57,197 nucleotides of DNA from Cohnella xylanilytica (GCF_014212175.1 NZ_JACJVR010000075.1:1-57197); one strand, 5' to 3'. Positions 16,967 through 25,605 are shown, numbered from the stretch's first letter. The notes: a model not told the origin generated them from the sequence alone. Numbers and translations are program-made.

Positions 16967-19249
16967 ATGCCCAAAGTACCGTTTAATGTTCATGCATATA
17001 CAGCACGATTAATTGGTAGAGAAAACGTGTCGAAGTTAGAAGGTGCAGTGCTTGAACTTGTTAAAAATACGTATGATGCAGATGCATCGGTATGTGTACT
17101 TTATTATGAAAAATCCACCGAGACTTTATACTTAGCAGACAATGGATCTGGGATGACAGAGGATATTATTAAGACTCATTGGATGACTATTGGAAATTCA
17201 TCGAAAGTTAAGAACTATACAACATCTAAAGGGAGAATTCAAACAGGGGCAAAAGGGATTGGTAGATTTGCACTTGATAGAATTTCTGATTTCTGTCAAA
17301 TGCTCACAATAACTAGTGATACAAAATTGGAATGGAGCGTTAATTGGAGTGATTTTAATTCGGGTTCTACTATAACTGAAATATATGCGGATTTAAATCC
17401 TGTTGAGTATTCAATTATTGATTTTTTTAGTAACGTAAATAATCCATCATTAAAAGAAGTTATTAAGAAAGATTTTTTAACAACTGGCACAGTATTTAAG
17501 CTTAATTCTCTGAGAGATGATTGGTCAAGTACATTAGTAGAAAGAATAAAAAATAACTTAGCAACATTGATCCCGCCGGAAATTGAAGACATTTTCAAAG
17601 TTTACTTTTTTTGCGAAGAAACTGAAAAAGAAAATGCCAAAGTGAGCATGAACAATGGATTGTTTTCCTATGATTATAAGATCGAGTTTAAAGCTGAGCC
17701 GGATGGGACGGTAGTCACAAAAATATATCGTGACGAGTTTGACTTTAAAGGTCAATTTGAAACGATCATACGAGAAGGGGGATTTTCAGCTAAAGATAGA
17801 GATTATTTTAAGGGAAAACCAATAGTTATTGAAAAGACATTAGGGGAGATGCTTCCAAGTAAAAATAAAGATGTCCCCAATACGATAGGAAGATTCTCTG
17901 GTGTAATGTACTTTTCAAAATTATCTGCTCCATTAGAAGAAAAAGAAAAGTACTATTACAAGGATTTCTCGAATAGAAAAGATTATCGTGACACCTTTGG
18001 AGGAATAAAGCTTTATCGAGATCACTTTAGAGTACGCCCATATGGTGAACCAAAAACATCTAACTATGACTGGTTGCTATTATCAAACAGAAAGGCAAAA
18101 TCCCCAGCGGGGATCGCTCACCCAACAGGCAAATGGAGAGTTAACTCTGATCAAATGCTGGGGTCTATATATATATCTAGAACTAATATTACTTTGCCCG
18201 ATCAGGCAAATCGTGAGGGAATAGTAGAGACAAAGGAATTTTCTCAGTTAAGAGACATATTATTAGAGGTAATAAGATATTTTGAAGAAGATCGTCAATA
18301 TGTATGTAGAAAATTAAATGCATATTACGAAGCAACTAATTTCACAGCACAGTACGAACAGGAAATCCGCACAAAGGTTGATAGGGAAGAAAAGAAGAAG
18401 AAAAAAAACCGTGGGAAATCATCAGAACGCCCAGAGTATATTGAAGTTTCTAAGGTGAAGACTGTAATTGATGATAAGGATAATAAAATTAAAAACCTGG
18501 AAGATGAAAACAGGATGTTAAGAATTCTAGCTACAACAGGAATTGTAACAAATACGTATATTCATGAAATAAAAGATTCCACTCATAAATTAAGTATGAA
18601 GATTATTATGGCAAAAGAAGCATTAGAATTAGACGATAATAAAGATGAAGCTATTGAATATATAAATGCAGCGAATGAAATAAAGAACTCATTTAATTCA
18701 TGGTTTAAAGTAACTATAGAGTCTGTTAGACGAGATAAAAGAACAATGAAGGAAGTAAATCTCAAAAAATTGTTAGAGGACCTAATATCCTCTTGGACTG
18801 AGGTTGAAGAGGATAAAGGTGTTAAGATTAATTTGGAAATTGGAGAGATATTCTTTAAATGTTTTCCATATGAGATTGAGAGCATGATAAATAACTTAAT
18901 AACAAACAGCATTACTTCATTTAACAGTGTCAAAGTTGAGAAAAAGGAAATTAATATAAAAATTAGTCCGTCTGAAAATGGAGTTATTTTAGAGTACTCT
19001 GATTCGGGTGCAGGACTTAGCGCTGCCTACAAAAGTAATCCTGACAGAATTCTTGAACCGTTTGAAACAGATAAGCGTAACGAGATTGGTGAGCAAATCG
19101 GAACGGGTATGGGAATGTGGATAATTGTAAAGACTGTAAACGAGTATAATGGATCCATTGATTTGTCACAGAATATAAATAGTAAAAGTGGCTTTCACAT
19201 TAGGATCTCATTGAATGGTAAAATTGGAGTGGAACAGGAAGGAGGTTAG
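16967..19249 (+). CDS. Double-GHKL ATPase / soluble histidine kinase of a candidate defence operon
   Basis: Encodes 760 residues with no membrane segment. The N-terminal GHKL domain resembles Hsp90/MutL ATPases: N-box with Glu30 and Asn34 in LELVKNTYDADA, G1 DNGSGM at 58-63, G2 TGAKGIGRFALD at 93-104. The middle carries a Lys-rich stretch and coiled coil (about 475-525). The C-terminal half is a histidine kinase module: candidate His533 in TYIHEIKD, N-box INNLITNSI near 640, G1 DSGAGL near 677 and G2 GTGMGMW near 711. The ATG at 16967 follows AAAGGAGGGG by 5 nt. The receiver gene begins 3 nt after its stop, so it probably phosphorylates that protein. Codons are AT-rich, unlike the neighbouring regions. 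Such double-GHKL proteins occur beside nuclease genes, but I know no named system. Confidence 0.8.
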   Translation: MPKVPFNVHAYTARLIGRENVSKLEGAVLELVKNTYDADASVCVLYYEKSTETLYLADNGSGMTEDIIKTHWMTIGNSSKVKNYTTSKGRIQTGAKGIGRFALDRISDFCQMLTITSDTKLEWSVNWSDFNSGSTITEIYADLNPVEYSIIDFFSNVNNPSLKEVIKKDFLTTGTVFKLNSLRDDWSSTLVERIKNNLATLIPPEIEDIFKVYFFCEETEKENAKVSMNNGLFSYDYKIEFKAEPDGTVVTKIYRDEFDFKGQFETIIREGGFSAKDRDYFKGKPIVIEKTLGEMLPSKNKDVPNTIGRFSGVMYFSKLSAPLEEKEKYYYKDFSNRKDYRDTFGGIKLYRDHFRVRPYGEPKTSNYDWLLLSNRKAKSPAGIAHPTGKWRVNSDQMLGSIYISRTNITLPDQANREGIVETKEFSQLRDILLEVIRYFEEDRQYVCRKLNAYYEATNFTAQYEQEIRTKVDREEKKKKKNRGKSSERPEYIEVSKVKTVIDDKDNKIKNLEDENRMLRILATTGIVTNTYIHEIKDSTHKLSMKIIMAKEALELDDNKDEAIEYINAANEIKNSFNSWFKVTIESVRRDKRTMKEVNLKKLLEDLISSWTEVEEDKGVKINLEIGEIFFKCFPYEIESMINNLITNSITSFNSVKVEKKEINIKISPSENGVILEYSDSGAGLSAAYKSNPDRILEPFETDKRNEIGEQIGTGMGMWIIVKTVNEYNGSIDLSQNINSKSGFHIRISLNGKIGVEQEGG

Positions 19250-19252
19250 GCT

Positions 19253-19876
19253 GTGTGCAAAGTTGGTTTTGTCGATGATGACTTTAATGAATTCGGAAAT
19301 TATAAAAAGAGGTTAGCACGCAAAGGAATTGATTTGCATTTTGTAGATAATTGTACATCGTTAATGGAAATTGAGGACTGGGTATTGAAAAACACTATTG
19401 AATGTTTACTAGTTGACCACAAGTTAACTGCAAAGTATGCATTTTATGGTACAAAGGTTGTTGCCTACATTAACAATCATTTGCCGGATTTGCCATGTAT
19501 CATCTTAACCAATTTTCCAGAAGATTCTGCCGATGACAGGTTAGTTATCAGGAATCTTATCTTTGACCGAAATGTTTTATCAAGTGATGGTGAGAAATTC
19601 AGTAATTTCTGCGAAACCGTAATACAATCTACTGAAGTTTTCAGAAATAGATTGAAACTTCATCTTGATGAATATACAGATTTATTAGGGAAGAAAACAA
19701 CTCATAAAATAACAGCTGAAGAAGAAGAAGTATTCCTTCATCACTACAGAATTTTAAGATCCTATGGAGAAGTTGATGATGTAGCTACAGAATTGTTGAA
19801 ATCTGATGTCAATCGAAAGATGGACAGTTTATTAGAAAAACTTGATCGCTATATTGATATTAATAATAAGCAGTAA
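19253..19876 (+). CDS. Receiver-domain protein without DNA-binding output domain
   Basis: Encodes 207 residues. Residues 1-120 fit a receiver fold: acidic cluster Asp8-Asp10 in GFVDDD, candidate phosphoacceptor Asp55 in CLLVDHKL, and switch Thr86 in IILTNF. The conserved Lys after strand 5 is missing; Arg106 in IFDRNVL is nearby. The C-terminal 85 residues are charged and helical, with no helix-turn-helix I can see. The GTG start is set by GGAGG at 19241-19245. Its place right after a soluble kinase gene and before an HNH nuclease gene suggests it relays a signal to the nuclease or methyltransferase by protein contact, an inference. Confidence 0.75.
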   Translation: MCKVGFVDDDFNEFGNYKKRLARKGIDLHFVDNCTSLMEIEDWVLKNTIECLLVDHKLTAKYAFYGTKVVAYINNHLPDLPCIILTNFPEDSADDRLVIRNLIFDRNVLSSDGEKFSNFCETVIQSTEVFRNRLKLHLDEYTDLLGKKTTHKITAEEEEVFLHHYRILRSYGEVDDVATELLKSDVNRKMDSLLEKLDRYIDINNKQ

Positions 19877-19897
19877 GACAAACATGGGGGAACGGGA

Positions 19898-20485
19898 ATG
19901 AGAGTCCATGGGGAATTAAAAATATCTAGAAGAATAGAAGTTCCACTTGAAACTAATTACGCAAATTATAGGGGGCCACTTTCAGAAGATTTTAATAACA
20001 TTTGTGGATACTGTGGGAAAAGTATTTATTTCGCCAGAAAGGGATTTGAAATAGATCATTTTGTCCCAATTTCTACAGATAAAACAAGGGAGACAGATTA
20101 TAATAACCTTGTTTTTTCGTGTTTTACTTGCAATAGGAAAAAAGCAAAAAAATGGCCGACTAAAAATAAAGATTTGTGCCATGATGGTTATAAAGGATTT
20201 GTAGATCCGGCAACAGAGGAATATGATAGTCACTTAGGTCGTAATAAACAAGGGGCAATTGAGCATTATACGGATGTCGGAAAGTATATGTATGGTGTTT
20301 TCAAATTCCAGCTTCGACCAACAGAAACTGTTTGGAAGTCTATGGAGCTTTTTAAGAGAAAGGAAAAACTCTATCAATTAAAAAGAGATAACTCCAAACT
20401 ATCAATAGATCAAATGGAGTTGTTTGTAGCAATACAAGAAGAACTAGATAATTTACTTGAGTATCTACTTGGCAAAGGGGAATGA
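19898..20485 (+). CDS. HNH endonuclease
   Basis: Encodes 195 residues. The HNH core spans about 36-82: zinc ligands Cys36 and Cys39 (CGYCG), Asp53-His54 in EIDHFVP, Asn70 in NNLVFSC, and Cys75 and Cys78 in CFTCNRKK. This order matches active HNH nucleases of the McrA/restriction type with a structural zinc. The C-terminal 110 residues are helical, unrecognised, and may bind partners. It follows the receiver gene by 21 bp and overlaps the methyltransferase gene by 4 bp (ATGA), so its synthesis is coupled to the methyltransferase, as in restriction-modification pairs. Confidence 0.88.
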   Translation: MRVHGELKISRRIEVPLETNYANYRGPLSEDFNNICGYCGKSIYFARKGFEIDHFVPISTDKTRETDYNNLVFSCFTCNRKKAKKWPTKNKDLCHDGYKGFVDPATEEYDSHLGRNKQGAIEHYTDVGKYMYGVFKFQLRPTETVWKSMELFKRKEKLYQLKRDNSKLSIDQMELFVAIQEELDNLLEYLLGKGE

Positions 20486-22041
20486 AAGTGAACGATAAGC
20501 AAACAGGTTCTTTTTATACCCCAGAGCCATTAGTTCAATATATGTCAAGTTATGCAATGGAAAAAACTAATGCACAATCTCTATTGGAACCATCGGCTGG
20601 TGATGGAAGGTTCATTAGATGGTTGAACCACTATGGGAGACCGATTGATGCAGTCGAAATAGACCAAGGTAAAATTAACGATCTTTCTACAGATATGCCT
20701 CAGAATGTTAAGCTTATTTGTAATGACTTTATCCAGTATTCACTTACATCAAACAAAAAATACGATTTAATTATTGGCAACCCACCGTACATTACCAAAA
20801 AGAATCTATCAGAAAATGAAAGGGCGACTTCGATTGAATTAGTTAAGTACTGGTCTCTCCCAGAATCAGTTTTTCAAAATCTTTGGGTTTCATTTGTGCT
20901 AGGTGCCTTAAAATTACTAGACAGCGAAAATGGAGCTATTTTTTTTGTTCTCCCTTTTGAATTTTTGCAGGTTCATTATGCTGAAAAATTAAGAGCTTTT
21001 CTTGAAAGAAAGTTCAATCTAATTGAAATTACTACTTTTAAAGAAAGTGTATTTCCAGACATTGAGCAAGATGTGTGTCTTGTTTTTATGACAAATCAAC
21101 AAGAGCTGGAACCAATTGTAAGATATACAACGGTAGAAAACGTTAATGAAATATATCCCGTCGAATATAGTGAGATTAGGCGAAATAAACCCTTAAAAAA
21201 ATGGTCTAATTCTATTCTTAATGATGATGAAATAGAATTATTAACCAGACTTACAAAAAAATATACTTTGGTGTCAAATTTGGGTGATATCTCTCCTGGA
21301 ATAGTGACTGGAGCGAATGAGTTTTTTATACTTAATAACTCAGATGCAGAACTTCTTAACTGTAGAGAGTATCTTTTGCCTATTATCCCAAAGGGATCCA
21401 ACGTAGCGAATTTATTGCTTTTTTCAAAAGATGATTTTAATGAATTGAATGAATTAAATAAGAAGGTATGGATGCTTAACTTAAATGATGTTGATATATC
21501 TAAGGTATCAAGAACGCTAAAAGCATATCTAGCGAAGGGAAAAAGAGATGAACTACATAAACGTTATAAATGTGGAAAACGTGATAGGTGGCACGATGTC
21601 CCAATAGTTTCATCAGGAAATCTCATGTTTTATAAGCGTTATAATAGGTTGCCAAGGCTAATAGTAAATAATGCTGAGGTCTTTACTACAGACATTTCGT
21701 ATAATATTCGGTTGTCAGAAGGGTATGATTCACTTTCTGTTGCCTTTTGTTTTTATAATTCACTAACAATAACACTATGCGAGTATAACGGTCGTTTTTA
21801 TGGAGGTGGAGTAGGGGAACTTGTTCCAAGTGAATTTAAATCCCTAGCTATCCCATACAAGCGTATTCATAAAAACAGGGTAAAAAAACTTGATAGAATG
21901 TTTAGAGATAATATTTCAATACAAGACATACTAACATATGTGGATAGTATTGTATTAAGTGACTTGTCTATAACTGAACTAAATGCCCTTAAAATAATTC
22001 GTGAAAAATACTTGATTCGCAGATTAAAAAGTCAGTATTAA
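20482..22041 (+). CDS. N6-adenine DNA methyltransferase, TaqI/Eco57I-like gamma class
   Basis: Encodes 519 residues. Motif order is that of gamma-class enzymes: motif X TGSFYTPEPLV (8-18), motif I LEPSAGDG for S-adenosylmethionine (35-42), and motif IV NPPY (100-103). The C-terminal half (about 240-519) would be the target-recognition domain. It would mark host DNA so that the HNH nuclease encoded just upstream spares it, which is inference by analogy. At 519 residues it is much shorter than fused Eco57I-type enzymes, so nuclease activity is probably supplied separately. AAAGGGG precedes the ATG. Last gene of the AT-rich operon. Confidence 0.9.
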   Translation: MKVNDKQTGSFYTPEPLVQYMSSYAMEKTNAQSLLEPSAGDGRFIRWLNHYGRPIDAVEIDQGKINDLSTDMPQNVKLICNDFIQYSLTSNKKYDLIIGNPPYITKKNLSENERATSIELVKYWSLPESVFQNLWVSFVLGALKLLDSENGAIFFVLPFEFLQVHYAEKLRAFLERKFNLIEITTFKESVFPDIEQDVCLVFMTNQQELEPIVRYTTVENVNEIYPVEYSEIRRNKPLKKWSNSILNDDEIELLTRLTKKYTLVSNLGDISPGIVTGANEFFILNNSDAELLNCREYLLPIIPKGSNVANLLLFSKDDFNELNELNKKVWMLNLNDVDISKVSRTLKAYLAKGKRDELHKRYKCGKRDRWHDVPIVSSGNLMFYKRYNRLPRLIVNNAEVFTTDISYNIRLSEGYDSLSVAFCFYNSLTITLCEYNGRFYGGGVGELVPSEFKSLAIPYKRIHKNRVKKLDRMFRDNISIQDILTYVDSIVLSDLSITELNALKIIREKYLIRRLKSQY

Positions 22042-22428
22042 TTACTTTGGGGAGGACCCAAGTTTTTGCTTCCAATATGTTAAGCGTTTTTAAAGTTCGA
22101 TAAACGATAAGCTAATATGATTGAACCGAGAATCAACATGATTAAGGAAAAAAAGGTTGACTGGCCATTTTTAAGTAAGGCAATACTATGCCGAAGACTT
22201 TAGAGGGTGTTTTACCTCTGCTAACGGTGGGATAGAAATATGGGGACGGTGGCAGTTTAGCTTGATCATAAGCAAGCAGATTTGGCACGCGAGGTTCGGT
22301 AAAGGTTCGTGAGTCTGACTAGCATTGCAAATGATTAACTTAAGCGTTCCATTGTGGAGATTTTGGGACGCCGCCGAGGTTGATAGCATGGGCTGACATC
22401 GACTAGGCTGAGTTACTTTGAACTTAGC
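22042..22428. other. Gene-free right edge of the AT-rich island, possibly degenerate
   Basis: No convincing gene here. Composition climbs from AT-rich to neutral. Around 22241-22256 is ATGGGGACGGTGGCAG, a string that recalls ends of small transposon-derived repeats, but no transposase is present. No tRNA or clear direct repeat was found to define an attachment site. Confidence 0.35.
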
Positions 22429-22432
22429 CTAG
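22403..22432. repeat. Inverted repeat at the 3' end of the DUF3841-type gene
   Basis: CTAGGCTGAGTT and AACTTAGCCTAG form a 12-bp stem with one mismatch and a 6-nt loop. It overlaps the minus-strand stop codon at 22429. No T-run follows on the minus strand, so terminator function is doubtful. Confidence 0.5.
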
Positions 22433-22956
22433 ATTACCCCTTGCTTCCGACTCACAAAATGCTCAACTTTTTTCACCTGCTCCAAATAAACTCTACCTGT
22501 CACGCCTTGAAGCCAGAGATGCGTTCCGTCCCACCCCTCATCTCGAGGGCATGGATAATCGAAGATTCGCTCCCAACTCTCCTCCAAAGAGAGGCTCAAC
22601 TTCCCCGCGTAGAAGTCATTGTATTCTTGCTCATTGTGCGCAATAAAATCGTTGTTCAGAACGCTCGTCCAATCGTAAAAGTCGGAGATTAATACGTCTC
22701 TCTCGTCCAATTCTACGGTGAGTCTGACACACTTCGTATAACTATTGAAATGGCCGGTCGAACGCATGTCGGGCTTCTCGATCCAGAGCCAGATCGGGTA
22801 TTCGCCGTTATACCGAGGGAGACGCCGGCGCATCTGCTCCATCATCCAAAGATACTCTTCCGGGTACATCGCATAGGCTGCATTACCCTCAAGATAACCG
22901 CGCCTAAGGGCTATGTTCCATCCCTCTTCGGTTTGTAGCGTCCAGAATATCGCCAT
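22429..22956 (-). CDS. DUF3841-type uncharacterised protein
   Basis: Encodes 175 residues. The start MAIFWTLQTEEGWNIALRRG and the later YPIWLWIEKPDMR match my memory of the DUF3841 family, whose function is unknown. No signal peptide or membrane segment. The ATG at 22956 is preferred over 22995 because GGAGG lies 5 nt before it. Divergent from rtcB, and at the right edge of the AT-rich island. Composition is intermediate, so it could belong to either side of the junction. Confidence 0.7.
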   Translation of the reverse strand: MAIFWTLQTEEGWNIALRRGYLEGNAAYAMYPEEYLWMMEQMRRRLPRYNGEYPIWLWIEKPDMRSTGHFNSYTKCVRLTVELDERDVLISDFYDWTSVLNNDFIAHNEQEYNDFYAGKLSLSLEESWERIFDYPCPRDEGWDGTHLWLQGVTGRVYLEQVKKVEHFVSRKQGVI

Positions 22957-23124
22957 GTAATCCTCCGCACCAGTGTCTTGTTGTAATTGTAACAAGCGCG
23001 GCTATAGAGGGAAATAGGTGAGTATAAACCCTTCGTCATACTTACACCATGTTCAGGAAGCCGGATCTGAGCGAAGATGGAAGCAAAGAAGCCGACGGCG
23101 GTGAATGAGGAGTGTAACGATAAA

Positions 23125-24351
23125 ATGGCTTATCAAACGATAGACGGAGTGCGCGTGTGGGGACGGCCGGATCCGGGCGCGTTGTCCCAAGCTAAAACTT
23201 GCTCGGAATACGGGAATGTCGTGCAGACGTTGCTGATGGCGGATCACCACAAAGGCTATAGCCAGCCGATTGGCGGAGTGGTCGCATACGATGGGCAAAT
23301 ATCGCCTTCGGGTGTCGGCTACGATATCGCATGCGGCAATAAGGCGGTTCGGACGAACCTGCTGGCAGCCGACTTGCTTCCGCGCCTGTCCGAAGCGATG
23401 GATCGGATAGCCCGGCATATCTCGTTCGGAGTCGGGCGAGTCAACAACGAGAAGGTGGATCACGAGCTCTTCGACGATCCGGATTGGGCCGTGTATGCGA
23501 ACGTGGGACGGCAGGAGCATGACAAACTGAAGGCGCTGGCGCGAGATCAGCTTGGAACGGTGGGAAGCGGCAATCACTTCGTGGACCTGTTCGAGGAAGT
23601 GGGGACGGGCCGGCTGTGGGTGGGGAATCACTTCGGAAGCCGGGGATTCGGCCATAAGACGGCGAGCGGGTTCCTCAACTTAGCCGCGGGACGGGACTTC
23701 CTGGCGAGCGCGCCGGGAGAGAAGATGGATCAGCCGCCCGTTCTGCTGGATCTGGCCAGCGAGCTTGGCGACATGTACTACCGTGCGATGAAGTTGGCAG
23801 GGCGTTACGCCTACGCGGGCCGGAATTACGTAATCGAACAGGTACTGTCGCTTATCGGGGCCGAAGCCGACTTCGAGGTGCATAACCATCATAACTATGC
23901 TTGGCGCGAGACGCATAACGGCAAGGACACAATCGTCGTTCGCAAGGGCGCGACGCCTTCGGCACCCGGCCAGCTTGGTTTTATTGGAGGCAGCATGGGA
24001 GATATCTCGGTAATCGTGCGAGGCAGGGATACGGAGGAGAACCGCGAGTCGTTCTACAGTACGGTTCACGGAGCCGGACGCATCATGAGCCGTACGCAAG
24101 CCGCCGGGAAAATGAACTGGAAAACCCGGACTCGCACCGGAGGGCAAATCTCCGTCGAACAGATGCGGCAAGCGGTGCGCAACTTCGACGTGGAATTGCG
24201 GGGAGCCGGGACCGACGAGAGTCCGTTCGTCTACCGGAAGCTGCAGGAGGTGCTGGATGCGCATGCGGAGACGGTAGAGATCGTGCATGTATTGAAGCCG
24301 ATCGGCGTCTGCATGGCGGGGGCCGACGAATTCGATCCGTACAAGGACTAA
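23125..24351 (+). CDS. rtcB: RtcB-family RNA ligase
   Basis: Encodes 408 residues. RtcB joins RNA 3'-phosphate (or cyclic phosphate) and 5'-hydroxyl ends using GTP and manganese, in RNA repair or tRNA splicing. Visible family features: Asp40/His42 in MADHHKGYSQPIGG, Cys70 in GYDIACG (metal ligand), GSGNHFVDL, HNHHNYAW, and the guanylylated histidine His315 in VHGAGRIMSRT. The C-terminus LKPIGVCMAG is also typical. The ATG at 23125 has AGGAG 12 nt upstream; a longer form from 23077 is possible. No rtcA, archease or rtcR gene is nearby, so it seems to act alone. Confidence 0.9.
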   Translation: MAYQTIDGVRVWGRPDPGALSQAKTCSEYGNVVQTLLMADHHKGYSQPIGGVVAYDGQISPSGVGYDIACGNKAVRTNLLAADLLPRLSEAMDRIARHISFGVGRVNNEKVDHELFDDPDWAVYANVGRQEHDKLKALARDQLGTVGSGNHFVDLFEEVGTGRLWVGNHFGSRGFGHKTASGFLNLAAGRDFLASAPGEKMDQPPVLLDLASELGDMYYRAMKLAGRYAYAGRNYVIEQVLSLIGAEADFEVHNHHNYAWRETHNGKDTIVVRKGATPSAPGQLGFIGGSMGDISVIVRGRDTEENRESFYSTVHGAGRIMSRTQAAGKMNWKTRTRTGGQISVEQMRQAVRNFDVELRGAGTDESPFVYRKLQEVLDAHAETVEIVHVLKPIGVCMAGADEFDPYKD

Positions 24352-24369
24352 AACTGACCCTATAACGAC

Positions 24370-24405
24370 AAAGAGCCTGCGCCAATACCCGACGTCAGGC
24401 TCTTT
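24370..24405. terminator. Bidirectional terminator after rtcB
   Basis: AAAGAGCCTG / CAGGCTCTTT perfect 10-bp stem with a 16-nt loop, between the converging rtcB and GNAT-like genes. Confidence 0.8.
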
Positions 24406-24413
24406 CCTTGTGC

Positions 24414-24944
24414 TCACCCGGCGGATGCCAGTCTCCTCAAGCGATTCGAGTAGCCTTCCAGTTCATCGAACGGAACGGCGATAAGCGCCAGGTCGTTCAC
24501 GATGGACCTTGAAGCGCCGGGGAGAGCGAGGAACTTGGCGAACAGCCGGTTCAAGCGCTCGTCCGACGCGGAGACCCAGAACTGAACCTGCCGGACGTCG
24601 GGATTGTCGGCCCGGATCGCTTCAAGCAGAGCGCGCAGCCCCTGCGCGAACAAGGACGTGCGCCGCAGCCCTTCCACGATATACGCGACCTCGACCTGGC
24701 AGATATGCCGATCCTCGTACTCGCCAGGGCCTGTCCCGTGACCGAAGCCGGCGGCGCCGACCATCTCGTAGGACTCCTCGTCGATGACGAGCATCGCCTT
24801 GCCCAGGAAGAGCGGGCTGCTCGCGAAGCTTAGCTTCAAGGCGAACGGGTAAGGCAAATTCAGCTTGTCGTGGTGGCGAAGCAGGAAGTTCATGTAGGCT
24901 TCATGATCCATCTCGAACTCGCTGGTTCGGAAGACGTAAGACAT
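24414..24944 (-). CDS. GNAT-fold protein, downstream paralogue of the peptide locus
   Basis: Encodes 176 residues. Residues about 40-140 resemble a GNAT acyltransferase core; the segment VEVAYIVEGLRRTSLFAQGL occupies the acetyl-CoA binding loop region but the usual R/Q-x-x-G-x-G/A is altered. It aligns with the upstream gene (25090-25605) across the RxSxxFxQGL and P-x-VRxV blocks, so the two are divergent paralogues. Its ATG overlaps the stop of a 35-codon peptide gene by one base (TAATG). A role in acylating that peptide, or sensing it, is a guess from context. Confidence 0.65.
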   Translation of the reverse strand: MSYVFRTSEFEMDHEAYMNFLLRHHDKLNLPYPFALKLSFASSPLFLGKAMLVIDEESYEMVGAAGFGHGTGPGEYEDRHICQVEVAYIVEGLRRTSLFAQGLRALLEAIRADNPDVRQVQFWVSASDERLNRLFAKFLALPGASRSIVNDLALIAVPFDELEGYSNRLRRLASAG

Positions 24945-25051
24945 TACTTCGCTGCTTGCAGTTGCGCTCTCAGAGAGTCGTTCACTTTGACGATTTTTTT
25001 GAAGCCGCTGCCTTTGATGATTTCTTTGACATCCGGTTTAGCTGGATACAT
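24944..25051 (-). CDS. Small basic 35-residue peptide between two GNAT-like genes
   Basis: The ATG is preceded by a strong GAGGAGGAG, 6 nt away. The peptide begins MYPAKPDVKEIIKG and ends LRAQLQAAK. It has no Cys and seven Lys, and probably forms one amphipathic helix; no membrane segment. The stop overlaps the next start by one base and the upstream GNAT stop is 38 bp away, so all three genes look like one operon. It may be a modified-peptide precursor, a signalling peptide or a small partner protein. I know no family for it. Confidence 0.6.
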   Translation of the reverse strand: MYPAKPDVKEIIKGSGFKKIVKVNDSLRAQLQAAK

Positions 25052-25089
25052 GTGCTTCTCCTCCTCGATAGGTATTTAATTCCTTTAAA

Positions 25090-25605
25090 TTATAACCTGC
25101 TAAATTTTCCAAGGGTAGTCCTAAGATTGTTAATCTCTGTATGAAAAACGACTTCCCTGCCATGCGTACCCTCACGAACTCCTCCGGCCGTTGCGAACTT
25201 GGAATACAGCCGGCGCAAGTAGGCGTTGTCCTCCTGAGCGGCGAGCCGGACCTCCCGAACCTCCGGATGCCCCTCCATAACCCGGTCGACGAGATAGAGC
25301 AGCCCTTGTACGAACACCCGAGAGCCGCGGTAAGCCTTGTCGGCGATCGCTACGTCCACCAATGCGACGTCCTTGTCCTGGAATTCCCGATCCGGCGTTC
25401 CGTAATAGTAGGCCCCGATCCCGACGATCCGGTTCTCCTCGTTCCGGACGCTGACCAGGCGGCCGTTCGTGACGTAGGAATAAAGGAGGGTCACCATCTC
25501 CAAGGTGGTAAAAGAGGGGTGCAGGTCGCGCTTGTGCGCCAACAGGAACAAGCCGGCTTGGGCGAAGTCGTCCTCGCTCTCGCACATCTGGCAGTTCAAC
25601 GTCAT
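25090..25605 (-). CDS. GNAT-fold protein, upstream paralogue of the peptide locus
   Basis: Encodes 171 residues. A GNAT-like core with strands around VSVRNEENRIVGIGAYYYG and VALVDVAIADKAYRGSRVFV is visible; the YRGSRVFVQGL block lies where acetyl-CoA binds in true acetyltransferases. GGAAGGAGA lies 6 nt before the ATG. First gene of a three-gene minus-strand operon with the peptide and the second GNAT-like gene. Acyltransferase activity is predicted from fold only. Confidence 0.7.
   Translation of the reverse strand: MTLNCQMCESEDDFAQAGLFLLAHKRDLHPSFTTLEMVTLLYSYVTNGRLVSVRNEENRIVGIGAYYYGTPDREFQDKDVALVDVAIADKAYRGSRVFVQGLLYLVDRVMEGHPEVREVRLAAQEDNAYLRRLYSKFATAGGVREGTHGREVVFHTEINNLRTTLGKFSRL

Noticed and set aside
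16600..22060. BREX, DISARM or Detocs system
   Set aside because: No BrxC/PglZ, no helicase or phospholipase-D gene, and no Detocs-type effector are present, so the set does not fit those systems as I know them.
22186..22389. Small minus-strand gene (67 codons)
   Set aside because: No ribosome binding site, odd composition and no recognisable motif; treated as non-coding.
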